Of a DNA stretch of 64,000 nt, positions 44,591 to 55,122 are shown piece by piece. The translations under genes were made by a program, and so were the position numbers. The notes beneath the pieces were generated by a model. It was given only the letters and a program-made list of their open reading frames with translations. It had not been told where the DNA came from and ran no database searches. The DNA is from Chloranthus sessilifolius. Its lineage: Eukaryota > Streptophyta > Magnoliopsida > Chloranthales > Chloranthaceae. Position 1 is the stretch's first letter. Each line of letters starts with the position of its first letter. The DNA is taken from NCBI GenBank assembly GCA_021018995.1, contig CM037584.1, forward strand, positions 149,127,317 to 149,191,316, written 5' to 3'.

Positions 44591-46454
44591 TGTTGTCGCT
44601 CCAAGTGTGCCATAATTGTGTGCATTATGAATCAAAAATTAAAGAATTAAAGAATGCTAGGTTATATGGATGTTAACTTATGAAAGGGATATCAAGACAT
44701 TGGGCTAACACTGGCCTGCAAGATCAGGGCCAATTGTAGCAAGTTTTAAATGTAAGTGAGTAAAAGATCGTCCACAGGGAATTGATTTAAAATTTAAGAT
44801 AAACCTCCAGATCTGAGCTACCAGATCTGGCCTCTGATCCTATCTACAAAGCACATAAGATGGGAGGTTGAATTTGTCACGTTTAACTGTAAGCAAATAA
44901 AGAAAAGAACTAACTACGTGATCCAGATCCGAGTTGGGGAGATGTTTAAAATAAGACAAATGCAGAAATAATAGCTTCATGTACTTTAGCCTCTCAATTT
45001 TAATGGAGAATCAGAGTTCAACAGAGCAGATTCAATCTTCATCTGCTACCAAATGATGTAAGAGAAATAAATCCAATTAAGGAATAGGTTTAGACTTATG
45101 ACTGTGATCTCGCCCACTTAAATGGTCACAGATCCGTACCTAGCTATGGCCTATTCTTTAGTTCGTAACATGAACATCATCAGAATGCCGCTAGAATTAG
45201 GTTACCAACGCTAATTCGCAGGTGATGAATTAAGGAAGTTGCATGCGGATGAGTGAATCTAAAGAAGTCTAATGCACTAAGGTGAACATTCGTAACCCTC
45301 GACATGACTCCAATGGAGAAGACACAAATTACAAAGAACCTTTTAAAATCCAAAATTACAATTACAGAGCACGGCTTCTTAGAGAGCCCTCGGACTTCTG
45401 ATCCCAGCTTCTCGAAGAGCCCTCGGACTTACTGCCTTGAATCAACTTGGAAGTACAAATCACTCACAATGGCTCTCAAAGGTAAACTACAAGAAGGGAT
45501 TACTGGGGGTTCAGATAAGCTATCTGACCGTTATGAGGGAAACAGAGATGAAAACTCTAAAATCTGGATACCCAATTTGGGCGAATGGCTTCTCTATTTA
45601 TACTTTTTCCTCCATCCTGCGCATGGCTGGATTGACCAATCAGGAATGCCTTAGATCTGGATTGCCCAATGACGTTTCGGCACGGAGATCGAGATCTGTT
45701 TAGGCCAATGGAAATGCTCGATCTGGTTCGCCAATCGGATGCCGAAGCATCAATTTCTATGGGTTTGAAATTTGCTTGAGCTTCTGGAAGTTCTCGCCAG
45801 GTAATTTAACTTTGGGCACTCACATGGGTTGGAATATGCCTTCGGATCTTGATTGGAACCTTCCGGAATGTTCCTGGTCTTTTGATTGCATTGGGGCGCG
45901 TGCAAAGTTTCCTGAAATACCCTTCGGACGAGCTGCAAATCCCTAGAATGCCATCTCGTAGAGTTCAGGGGCCTTTTCGCAAATTTCAATGACTTCTGAA
46001 GCTCTGTTCGCAAAGTTCAATCTTCTTTTCGAGGAGTGTTTTCTTCTTTTCGCAAAGTTCAAGGTTCTTTGCGAATAGTAGAAGTTCTTTGCGAATTGAA
46101 CTCTAAGCTCCCATTCTTCTTTGCGAATAGTAGAAGTTCTTTGCGAATTGAACTCTAGGCTCCCATTCTTCTTTGCGAATAGTAGAAGTTCTTTGCGAAT
46201 TGAACTCTCTCTTGCTTCAGGTCTTTGTCTGCTCTTTTAGACCCTCTTTAGCCATTGCTGAGGGTGTTTCTTCACTCCTTCTTTAAACTTGACATGAGCT
46301 GTCAGCTTTTTGATCTTTTTGGGATGCTTTTCGGATTTGGACCTGTCTGATTGGTTAGCTGTAAAATGCACACTAAAGCACTTATTTAGTCTTCTCAAGG
46401 GTCTTTCAAGGCTCATGTTTAGGGGTGAAAAATGGTATTTTTCACTACTTAACA
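44591..46454 (-). repeat. Element C 5' LTR
   Basis: 1864 bp, TGTTGTCGCTCC to ACTACTTAACA. It carries a TATA box on the minus strand (45594-45602), a hairpin-like region near 45099-45134, and in U3 CTTTTCGCAAAG sites followed by three units of a 52-bp tandem repeat (46065-46212). Confidence 0.93.
46065..46212 (-). repeat. 52-bp tandem repeat in U3 of element C
   Basis: Units start at 46065, 46117 and 46169 and each contains TTCTTTGCGAATAGTAGAAG followed by a second TTCTTTGCGAATTGAACTC. The repeat multiplies the CTTTGCGAA site. A similar but more damaged array is in the 3' LTR (about 37215-37345). Confidence 0.85.
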
Positions 46455-46459
46455 GTCAG
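46455..46459. repeat. Target-site duplication of element C (right)
   Basis: GTCAG, second copy; see 35757-35761. Confidence 0.92.
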
Positions 46460-47690
46460 TGAACACCACTATCTGTGAACCCAAAACATATGACCTGAAT
46501 TTCTCTAAAGCAAAAACAATTGCCAGCAGCTCCTTCTCAGTTGTTGTGTAATTAAGCTGTGCATCAATCATTGATCTACTGGCATAAGCTATGACATGAG
46601 GCAGCTTATCCTTTCTCTGCCCAAGAACAGCTCCTAAAGCATAATCTGATGCATCACACATCAGTTCAAAAGGCAGTGAATAATCTGGAGACTGTAATAT
46701 TGGAGCTGAAATCAAACAGTTTTTTAAGAATTCAAATGCCTTCAAGCATTCATTGTTGAAAACAAAAGGGACATCTTGGCACAATAAATGACAAAGAGGC
46801 TTGGTTATTTTACCGAAGTCCTTAATGAACCTCCAGTAGAATCCAGCATGTCCCAGAAAACTTCTAATCTATTTAACAGTTTTGGGAGGTGGTAAATGTG
46901 CAATTAAATCAATTTTTGCTCTGTCCACCTCAATGCCCTTGTGGGAGGCAACATGGCCAAGGACAATGCCTTGGGTGACCATGAAATGGCTCTTCTCCCA
47001 GCTCAAAACTAGATTGGTTTCTTCAGATCTCTGTAACACCAATTTGAGATGATGTAAACACTGGGAAAAACTGTCTCCATATATTGAAAAATCATCCATA
47101 AAAATCTCCATAAATTGGTCAATCATATCAGAGAAAATGGAGTACATGCATCTTTGAAAGGTAGCAGGAGCATTACAAAGACCAAAAGGCATTCTCCTAT
47201 AGGCAAAAGTGCCAAAAGGGTAAGTGAATGTGGTCTTTTCCTGATCTTGTGGATACACAGGAATCTGGTTGTAACCAGAGTAACCATCAAGAAAACAGTG
47301 ATAGGCTTTTCTTGCTAGCTTATCTAAGATTTTATCAATGAATGGGAGAGGGAAATGGTCTTTTTTGGTCATTGAACTTAATTTTCTGTAATCAATACAG
47401 ACCCTCCAACCAGTTGTTTGTCTGGTTGACATAAGCTCACCAGAATCTGAGGTTACAACAGTGATCCCAGATTTCTTAGGTACCACCTGTGTAGGTGCCA
47501 CCCAAGCTGAATCTGAAATGGGGTAAATGACCCCGGCATCCAACAACTTAACAAGCTCTTTCATGACCACTTCTTGCATATGAGGGTTCAACCTCCTTTG
47601 CATTTCCCTAGAAGGCTTTGCATCTTCTTCCAAATGGATTTTATGCATACAAACAGCTGGACTGATTCTTCCTAAATCAGCAATAGTCTA
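46460..47690 (-). pseudogene. Element B reverse transcriptase and first part of RNase H
   Basis: This is the best preserved pol segment of the window: an open frame from 47648 to 46869 covers LLDAGVIYPISDSAWVAPTQ, WRVCIDYRKLSS, GTFAYRRMPFGLCNAPATFQ and the active site FMDDFSIYG. A TAG at 46869-46871 falls in the connection domain ([11 protein letters not shown] of A). RNase H begins with [15 protein letters not shown] and the VVFTD of the active site, where element C interrupts it. The rest lies at 35641-35756. Confidence 0.92.
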
Positions 47691-48790
47691 GCCAATTGCC
47701 CTCTTATGCTGTCTCAATACAATCAACAGCTCTTCCTCCTGCTCCTTTGTGAGGGAGGAAGAAATAATCACAGGCAATGATTTATGGTCTCCTAAAAACA
47801 CATATTTCAAATTTTTTGGCAACTGCTTTAGCTCTACATCCGGTGAGCTGAGAAAAGAAGGTAACAAAGGTACCTTGGCTGTTTGTGGAAGGGGCAGAAT
47901 AGCAGGCTTCCATGAAGAGAACCTTATTGATTGATCATGAGTTCCTTGCACAACATTTACTTCTTCAGGCTTTGAGGTACAAAATATTTCTTCCTCAGAA
48001 TTTCCCCAAGCATCTTTAAAATCTGTGGTTAAATCTTCACACTGTAAAAACTGTGGTAGAGTCTCTTCCACCAGTTCATCCAATAGATCAACATGAAAAC
48101 ATTCCTCAGAACTGAATTGAGGCTATGTGGCTGCATTATAAACATTTAATTTCACCTTCATATTTCCAAAAGAGACTTCCATAATACCAGACCTGCATTA
48201 AATGCAAGCATTTTTGTAGCTGTGAATGTTCTCCCAATACAGGATGGAAGTTTTACTTTTTGTAGGTTCCATGTCCAATACCAGAAAATCAGCAGGGTAG
48301 AAAAACTTATCTACTCCTACCAATACATCCTCAATCATCCCAACTGGCTTTCTTTTAGATCTGTCTGCTAGTTGTAACACCACATGAGTGGGTTTTAATT
48401 CTCCCAAACCTAGTTTCTCATATACAGAATATGGAAGATGGTTGACACTAGCACCCAAATCTAATAAAGCCTTTTCAATGGTATGTTCCCCAATAATGCA
48501 AGGGATTGTGGGGATTCTAGGATCTGGAAGTTTAGGAGGTGTGGTAATGGACAACACCTGATTAACTCTTTCCACAACAAAAACTTTCTTGGATAACTGT
48601 ATCCTAGACTGTCTTTTGTGAGTGTAAATATCTTTCAAAAATTTTGCATATGCTGGAATTTGTTTGATCGCATCAAGCAAAGGTAGATTTATCTTGACTT
48701 GCTTGAAAGTCTCCATCATTTCATCTATTTTTGTGTTCCCTTTATCAAAAGGGGATACAGATTTCATGGCATGAGGAAATGGTAAATGAG
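47691..48790 (-). pseudogene. Element B protease and linker
   Basis: An open frame (48767-48198) shows LPLLDAIKQIPAYAKFLKDI, IPTIPCIIGEHTIEKALLDL and the active-site loop LLDLGASVN. At VGVDKFFYPADFLVLDMEPT the match to A is still full. A small deletion at about 48230 removes part of the VILGRPFLA flap and shifts the frame. The acidic linker (DELVEETLPQFLQCEDLTTD) follows to 47688. Confidence 0.85.
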
Positions 48791-50455
48791 GAACTAGTCC
48801 TTCATCTACAGCTTTAGAAGCATTATCAGAATCTTTTTAAATTTTTTGTTTTTCATTTTTTTGATTTTTCTGAGGTACATCAGCACCCCCAATGCTAACA
48901 TCATGTTGCTCCTGCTGCATATCTTTATCATTTTCCTCAATTTTTTCTTCTTCCTTGTCAGTACCCACTTTGTTATTTATAATTCTTCCACTTCTCAAAG
49001 ATGTGACAGTTTTTACTTCTTCATGAGAAACAGAAGCCTCTTCAACCATGAACTGTCCTTTGGGATTGTTCAAAGGTTGGCTGGGTAACCTTCCTTCCTC
49101 TCTTTTGGCCAAAGTATTTAAAAGTGGACCCAATTTTTCTTCAAGCTTCTTTATGCTTTGACTGTGAAAGTTCACAGTCTGAGTTAAAGATCCTAAATTC
49201 TGGAGTGAATTTAGAACTTGATCTTCAAAAGAAGGGGATCTGGAAGGGGCTTGAACTGGAGCAGATTGCTATACAGGTTGTTGTGGAATGGGCTGCTGAA
49301 AATTTGGCTTGGCATAAAAATTCTGCTGATAAGGCTGAGCACTTTTGAAAAGCATTTGGTTCTTTGGTTGCTGCTGCTGTTGTGATTGATAATTCCCCTG
49401 GCTCCACCTCAAATTGGGGTGCCCTCTCCATGGATATTCATTTGACTGCATCTGTCCAAATGATTGGGCAGCATGAGCTTGTTCCACCACTTGATCACAG
49501 GAAGCGTGAGTGCGGTGGGACATTAGTCAAGTGAATATCAGACATGCCTCCTCTACTCTTGCAACCATTGGATTTTTAAGTGAGTTCATCAATCTGTCAA
49601 ACTTTGTGGTTAAATTATCCATCTTTCTTTCCAACTCATTCACCTCATAAATCTTTCCTTTGGTTGTTTGCTGATTGTTCAACCTAGCAGGATTCTCAAT
49701 ATCTCTAGACAAAGATTCCTGTTGAGTTGAATTTTCACCAATTACTTCAAATAAGTCCCAAACCTCCTCAACTGTTTTTTGCAAATAGGTACCTCCACAG
49801 GAAGCATCTTCCATATTCTTGCCCTTTTGATCAATTCCTTGATAAAAGCTTTGAACAAGCTGCCATCGGGGGATTTGATGATGAGGACATTGCCTTAAAA
49901 GTTCCTTAAACCTCTCCCATGCTACATGGAAAGTTTCAGTTGAGTTTTGTGAGAAGGAAATAATACTTTGCCTCAATTGGCTTGTTTTAGACATAGGAAA
50001 ATATTTGGCTAAAAATTGACACTGCAAATCATTCCAAGAAGTGATACTATTTGGTGCTAACATAGACAACCATGCTCTAGCTTTGTCCTTTAATGAAAAG
50101 GAAAGAGCCTAAGCTTGGTTGCTTCTGGACCAAGTCCACCTTTGTTGAATGTGGTGCAAAGAGACAAGAATTTATCCACATGTTTGTATGGATCTTCCTT
50201 ACTCAACCCATGGAAGGAAGGAAGCATTTGGATAGTTGATGATTTGATCTCATAATTTCCTTCAACAGTAGGAAATTGAATGCAAAATGGAGAATTATAA
50301 GCACCAGGTGCAAAGTAATCCCTCAAAAGTCGAGGTTCTTCACCCATAGTAACTGTTTCAGGAGAATTCTGTGGTGTTTGTCTGGTTCGTAGTAGCCTTT
50401 CTACTTCTAAATTTAGAGGGACAATCTCAGGGCTAAGAGTCCTCCTACCAAACAT
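48791..50455 (-). pseudogene. Element B gag (broken)
   Basis: Start at 50455: MFGRRTLSPE, as in A. A one-base deletion in a GGG run near 50100 shifts the frame, which then covers SMLAPNSITSWNDLQCQFLA to about 49527. The zinc knuckle is damaged: only ACLI remains and the following Cys/His are lost in a small deletion with a stop. A Gln-rich segment (GNYQSQQQQQPKNQ), the HSQSIKKLEEKL segment and TLRSG-like region (TSLRSGRIINN) follow. A stop near 49266 and another at about 48837 interrupt it. Confidence 0.87.
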
Positions 50456-50635
50456 AGAACATAGAACAGAGAATCAGATTATGCATAGCAAACCTTCCGA
50501 ATTCCTTTTGAAGTAGATTCCACTCTTCAAAATATATATGAATAGCTACACAAATTTAAACAATAGAATAGTTAGCACTGATGTAAGGAAAAGAAAACAA
50601 AATGAAAACTTAGGTCTACCTATTTTAAAACAAAC

Positions 50636-50653
50636 TCCCCGGCAACGGCGCCA
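50636..50653 (-). promoter_or_regulatory. Primer-binding site of element B (tRNA-Asp, perfect)
   Basis: The element strand reads TGGCGCCGTTGCCGGGGA, 18 bases exactly complementary to the 3' end of plant tRNA-Asp(GUC) including CCA. It starts a few bases inside the 5' LTR. Confidence 0.9.
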
Positions 50654-50659
50654 AAAACT

Positions 50660-52508
50660 TGTTGGTGATTCTAGTGTGCATGATTTATTTGTGTTTTGAA
50701 AACAGATTTGCAAATGTTAAGTTATACTGAATCTGGAAAATTAAAAAGAATAAAGAAATATCAGCACAGAGAGAAGTGAATTAGCCTGCAAGATCAGGGC
50801 CAATTATAGCAAGTTTTAAATGTAAGTGAGTAAAAGATCGTCCACAGAGAATTTGTTTAAAATGTAAGATAAACCTCCAGATCTGAGTTACCAGATCTGG
50901 CCTCTTATCCTATCTACAAAGCACATAAGATGGGAGGTTGAATTTGTCACGTTAAACTAAATGATAAAAGTAAAAGTTAAACTAAATGATCCAGATCTGA
51001 GTTGGGGGGATTTTGATGTAAACTTATAAAAATGGAGAAATAATATCTAACTTTGATTTGGTCCTTGAAACACAATGAGAATGACTGCAGATCAAATGAG
51101 AAATGATCCAATCTTCATCTGGCTACAAGCACAGATGCAAGAGAAATAAATCTAACTCAAGGATTAAATTTAGGCTTATGGCTATGGTCTGTCCACTTCA
51201 ATGGCCACAGACCATCCAATAGTCTTTAATCTAAACCCTTAATTCAGAACAAGAAATATCACTACAAATGCTGTGAGAGATTAGGTTACAAACACTAATT
51301 CCCACAGGGTTAATGAATCAAGGGAAGTTGCATGAAAAACAGTAAATCTAAAGGAGTCTAGTGCAATAAGGAGATCAGAGGGAACCCTTAACACGAATCC
51401 AATTGAGAACGTACGGTTTACAGCAACCTTTTCAAATTCACATTTACAATTACAGAGCACAGCTTAAACAGCTCTCAGATTTGTAGTCTTGAATACAATT
51501 CTCTTTTGAATTACAGAGGTATCTCACAGCTCTCAATTGTAAGTAAAAGTTAGGCTATTACAAGGGTTTCAGACAAGCTAGCTGATTTGGAAATGGGGGA
51601 ATAGAAATGAAACTCAAAATCTGGATGCCCAAATTGGGCAAATAGTTCATCTATTTATAGTTTTCCCTGAGTCCATTTCAGATGTGCATCAACCAATCAG
51701 AATTGGTTAGATCCATATCAGCCAATAGGAGTCCAGCACAAGGATCCAGATCTGTTCTGGCCAGTCAGAATTGCTCGATCTGGTTCAGCCAATCAGGCGA
51801 TAGAACCATCACTTCTGTTATGCAATTTGAAAATCTGTTAGAGTTTCTAGAAGTTCCTGCCAAGTGATTTCATCTTCGGGCGCTCACATGGGGTGGAATA
51901 TGCCTTTGCTTCATGCTTAGAATCTTCTGGAATGTCCTTGGGTTTTTAAATGCATTGGGGCACGTGCAAAAGATTACTGAATTACCCTTGCAGAAGCTAG
52001 GAATCTCCAGAATACCATTTCACATAGTTTAGGGAGCTTTTCGCATGGTACTATGACTTCTGAAGCTCTTTGCGGAAAGTTCAGGTTCTGTTCGCAAGGA
52101 GTTTTCTTCTTTTCGAATAGGTCAAACATCCTTTCGAAGAGTTCAGGTGCTCTTTGAAAACTAAGCCTGGAGCTTTTAGTTCTTTTCGCAAAGTTCAGGT
52201 TCTTTTCAAAAAACACTCTGTAGTGCATTCTTCTGTTCGAATTGCTCCATATTTCTTTTCTGGGTTGAGACCAGGTCTTTGCCTCTTCAGTTCAGGCATT
52301 TTGATAGCTAGTGAGGTTGTCCCTTCTCTTTCTTCCTGTGGATCAACATGGATTATCATCTTTTTGGCACTTTTAGGCTGCTTTCATGGTTAAGCCTGTC
52401 TTTATTGTTAGCTGTAACACAAGCACTTAAAACACTTATTTAGTTCTCTCAAGGGTCTATCAAGGCCCAGGTTAAAGGGTGGAAAATGGTATTTTGTAGT
52501 TCTCAATA
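50660..52508 (-). repeat. Element B 5' LTR
   Basis: TGTTGGTGATTC to TTCTCAATA, 1849 bp. The last base pair but one differs from the 3' LTR (CAACA there). TATA box at 51651-51660 (minus), hairpin at 51184-51215, U3 cluster of TTCGAA/TTCGCAAAG sites at about 52035-52245. Confidence 0.95.
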
Positions 52509-52513
52509 GGTAC
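52509..52513. repeat. Target-site duplication of element B (right)
   Basis: GGTAC, second copy; see 29353-29357. Confidence 0.9.
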
Positions 52514-52638
52514 CTCAGAGGTCTCCACAGTGGAGGCCTCTGCAATCCTCACAGCTTTCCTAGTGGCCACAGGGCTGCCAGTAGGTGAAGGGTTTAGCAT
52601 GGCAGTCAAGGTATCAATAAATTTAGAACTCGTGGCCA
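52514..52638 (-). pseudogene. Start of the env-like ORF of element D
   Basis: ATG at 52636-52638 in a good plant context (GCCATGGCC) opens MATSSKFIDTLTAMLNPSPT, then SPVATRKAVRIAEASTVETS, running in frame into the GGTAC site. On the other side of element B the same frame goes on as PTPSMEPQVELTKKK (29352 downward). This start was identified by joining the two flanks. It lies about 360 bp downstream of a TATA box. The leader between them has a GTAAG donor-like site near 52783, so a 5' UTR intron is possible. Confidence 0.75.
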
Positions 52639-52989
52639 TGGCTACTCCAATTCATAAAATTAGGGCTTTAGATTCAAAGTTTGGATAGTTCACACTTCAA
52701 TGGAGGTAATGCCCACAAATTCTTCTCTACTTAACATTAAAATAATATCCAATCAAACGAACTAAGAGAGTGAGAAATCTTACCAAATGAAAGCTAGGGT
52801 TCCACTTCAAACATGGCACAGTGGATCAAATCACCCCAAACCGAGTTCAAAGTAACCGGGAGTTGATGTGGAATACAGTGGTGGGAGAAAAGTAGCTAAG
52901 TTGCAATGGTTTAGCAGTAGAGAAGAAAGATGGGAGAGGGAAAATTGGCAGTGTGCAATGGGAGCTAGGGAAAAGATAGAGAGTGAATG

Positions 52990-53482
52990 AAAGAATGTTA
53001 AATTTATAGGGTTTAAGTGGATGAACCCATGCCTCGCGCGGTTCTTGGCTGACAAAAAATCTTCTTGGGCAGTATAAATGCCATCTCGTGAGAAATGCCT
53101 TTTAAGGGACTCAAGAGTCTCGCGAGGTCCATCGTGGAGCTGATGTTGTACCTGAGTCGCGCAAGAGGGCATGTCTATCTCTTGCGCAGCTGAAGTAAAG
53201 GACCTCACGAGGAAAATGTATTTAGTGAGCCAAGGGCCTCGCTAGTTATGTTTTAGTACGAGCTTCAAGAGTTTGCTCGCGAGGCTCTCGTGAGGAACAA
53301 AATGCGTGATTTCCATTTTTCACGCAGCTTAATGTTGCGGACAAGGTAGAGCCTTGCGAGGCTCAATATCAGGGTTCTGCAGGCGCTTCGCTCGCAAGGA
53401 ACAAAATTCCTATTAGAACCCCACAAGAAAGCCTATAACTGGCTCGCGAATGTGAAATTGAGGCCATAGAGCCTCACGAGAA
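52990..53482 (-). promoter_or_regulatory. Internal promoter of element D upstream of the env-like ORF
   Basis: About fifteen sites such as CTCGCGAG, CTCGTGAG, CTCACGAG and TCGCGCAAG lie between 53030 and 53482. They are followed on the minus strand by TATAAATT (53001-53008), a TC-rich start region (CATTCTTTCATTCACTCTCT) and a pyrimidine-rich leader toward the ATG at 52638. The same CpG palindromes fill U3 of the D and E LTRs and are rare elsewhere in the element. The sequence of the two regions does not otherwise align. Function is inferred from layout. Confidence 0.65.
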
Positions 53483-53949
53483 ACACAATTTAACCTTCTC
53501 AGTCTTGGCACCCTGGCATGTGCATCTATACTAGCATGCACCATGCCTTCATGCATTAGCACCACATTTCTTCCCTATTCACCCATTTCACCATGATAAT
53601 CTAAATGCCCCTTACCCACATATTCACAGAGTAAACATGTTAGCATTCAAATGATTTTATCTTGCAACATATTCATGCACATTTAAATTACAGCACATCA
53701 ACAACAATAACAGCAACAAAACATGCCCAGAAAAAGTAGATCCAAGCATATTTCAATCACAGCAGGAACATACTCATGAGATTCAGATGACAAAACCATT
53801 CACATAAACAACACAACAACACAAACAAGACAATACATAACAAAACATGCAAATCAATCAGCAAAATAAAAGAACACATGACAGATTTTTAAACAAAACA
53901 ACACACAAATTCATAAAGTATGATATACAGTGTACAGATCTGTGGATCA
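53483..53949 (-). other. Spacer between integrase and internal promoter of element D
   Basis: No ORF or motif of note; A-rich on the plus strand (AACAAAACA-type repeats). It separates the pol stop codon from the palindrome cluster. Confidence 0.6.
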
Positions 53950-55122
53950 CTAATCAGTGGGAGGTTCATGCAGGTGAATGGTTTGAGGAGGCACCACAGA
54001 ATTTTCTACATAAATTTTTAGCCTTTGACCATTCACTTTCATGGTCTTCCCAGACATGGGATCCAAGATCTCCACAGCACCAGATGGGGAGGCATGGATG
54101 ATAGTGTAAGGTCCATCCCATCTGGATTTTATCTTCCCTAGAAAGAATTTTAATTTGGAGTTGAAAAGCCAAACCTTGGTACTACCATTGAAGTCCTTCC
54201 TCATCAATTTCTTTTTCAAAGAATGCCTTTGATCTCTCCTTGTAAATTCTGACATTTGTATAGGCTTCCAGTCTCAGCTCATCAAGCTCTGACAGTTGCA
54301 ATTTTCTGTGAGAAATAGTAGTGGTTAGATAAAAATTTAGTGTTTTAATAGCCCAGTAGGCTCTGTGCTCTAACCCCACTGGCAAGTGACAGGCCTTGCC
54401 ATAGACCAGCCTAAAAGGGGGCATACCAATAGGGGTCTTATAGGCAGTCCTATAAGCCCACAAAGCATCATTTACTTTTTGTGCCCAATCCTTTTTATCT
54501 GCCCTCACAGTCTTCTCCAAGATGTGTTTGATCTCCCTATTAGAAATTTCAACTTGCCCACTGGTTTGTGGGTGGTAGGGAGTTGCAATCCTGTGTGTAA
54601 CAAAGTACTTTTTGAGCAAATTTTCAAAAGGCCTGTTACAAAAATGACTCCCCCCATCAATAATAATAGCTCTGGGAGTACCAAATCTAGAGAAAATATT
54701 GTCCTTCAAAATTTTGAGGATAACTGTGTGGTCATTTGTCCTTGTGGCCATGGCTTCAACCCATTTGGATACATAGTCTACTGCCACAAGTATAAAATTG
54801 AAACTCATAGAAGGAGGAAAAGGGCCCATAAAGTCAATCCCCCAGATGTCAAATAGTTATACCACAAGGATGGGCTGCAATGGCATTGAATCTTTCTTGG
54901 AGATGCCTCCCGACCTTTGACATCTTTCACAGGCTTTGCAATGTATGTGTGCATCTTTGAATAAAGAGGGCCAATAAAACTCACATTGTAATACTTTTGT
55001 AGCTGTCTTTTTGCCACTAAAGTGACCTCCACAGGCCTGCTCATGGCACATAGAAAGAATGCTGTGGAACTCACTTGCAGGCACACATCTCTTCATAATC
55101 TAATATGTATAATATTTGTAAA
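53950..55122 (-). pseudogene. Element D integrase (broken)
   Basis: The HHCC zinc region is complete ([13 protein letters not shown] ... CKACERC) and has CAT where A and B have TAG. The core shows the GP of the first aspartate block, IIIDGGSHF and [10 protein letters not shown]. The C-terminal domain (FLGKIKSRWDGPYTIIHASP) ends at a stop at 53950-53952. A TAA near 54856 interrupts the start of the core where B has a GAA codon, and the frame shifts near 54190. Confidence 0.9.

Larger units (their letters stand above)
35762..46454 (-). mobile_element. Element C: gag-deficient Athila-type retrotransposon inserted in B
   Basis: It is 10.7 kb with LTRs TGTTGTCGCTCC...CTACTTAACA and target duplication GTCAG. 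Pol order and primer region match A and B, but LTRs differ, so it is a separate family. Most of gag is absent, and no env-like ORF is present. The coding region and both LTRs carry an unusually large number of 1-3 base indels next to CAG or CTG, unlike the other elements, which suggests base-calling error. It is the youngest insertion of the D-B-C series. Confidence 0.93.
29358..52508 (-). mobile_element. Element B: Athila-type retrotransposon inserted in D, carrying element C
   Basis: It has two LTRs of 1848 and 1849 bp with about 1 % difference by eye, matching 5-bp flanks, an intact tRNA-Asp primer site and a polypurine tract. Without C it is about 12.45 kb. It is a close relative of A but keeps the C-terminal half of the env-like ORF. 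A deletion has fused integrase to the middle of that ORF and removed the integrase C-terminus, the internal promoter and the ORF start. Element C is inserted in its RNase H region. Confidence 0.95.
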
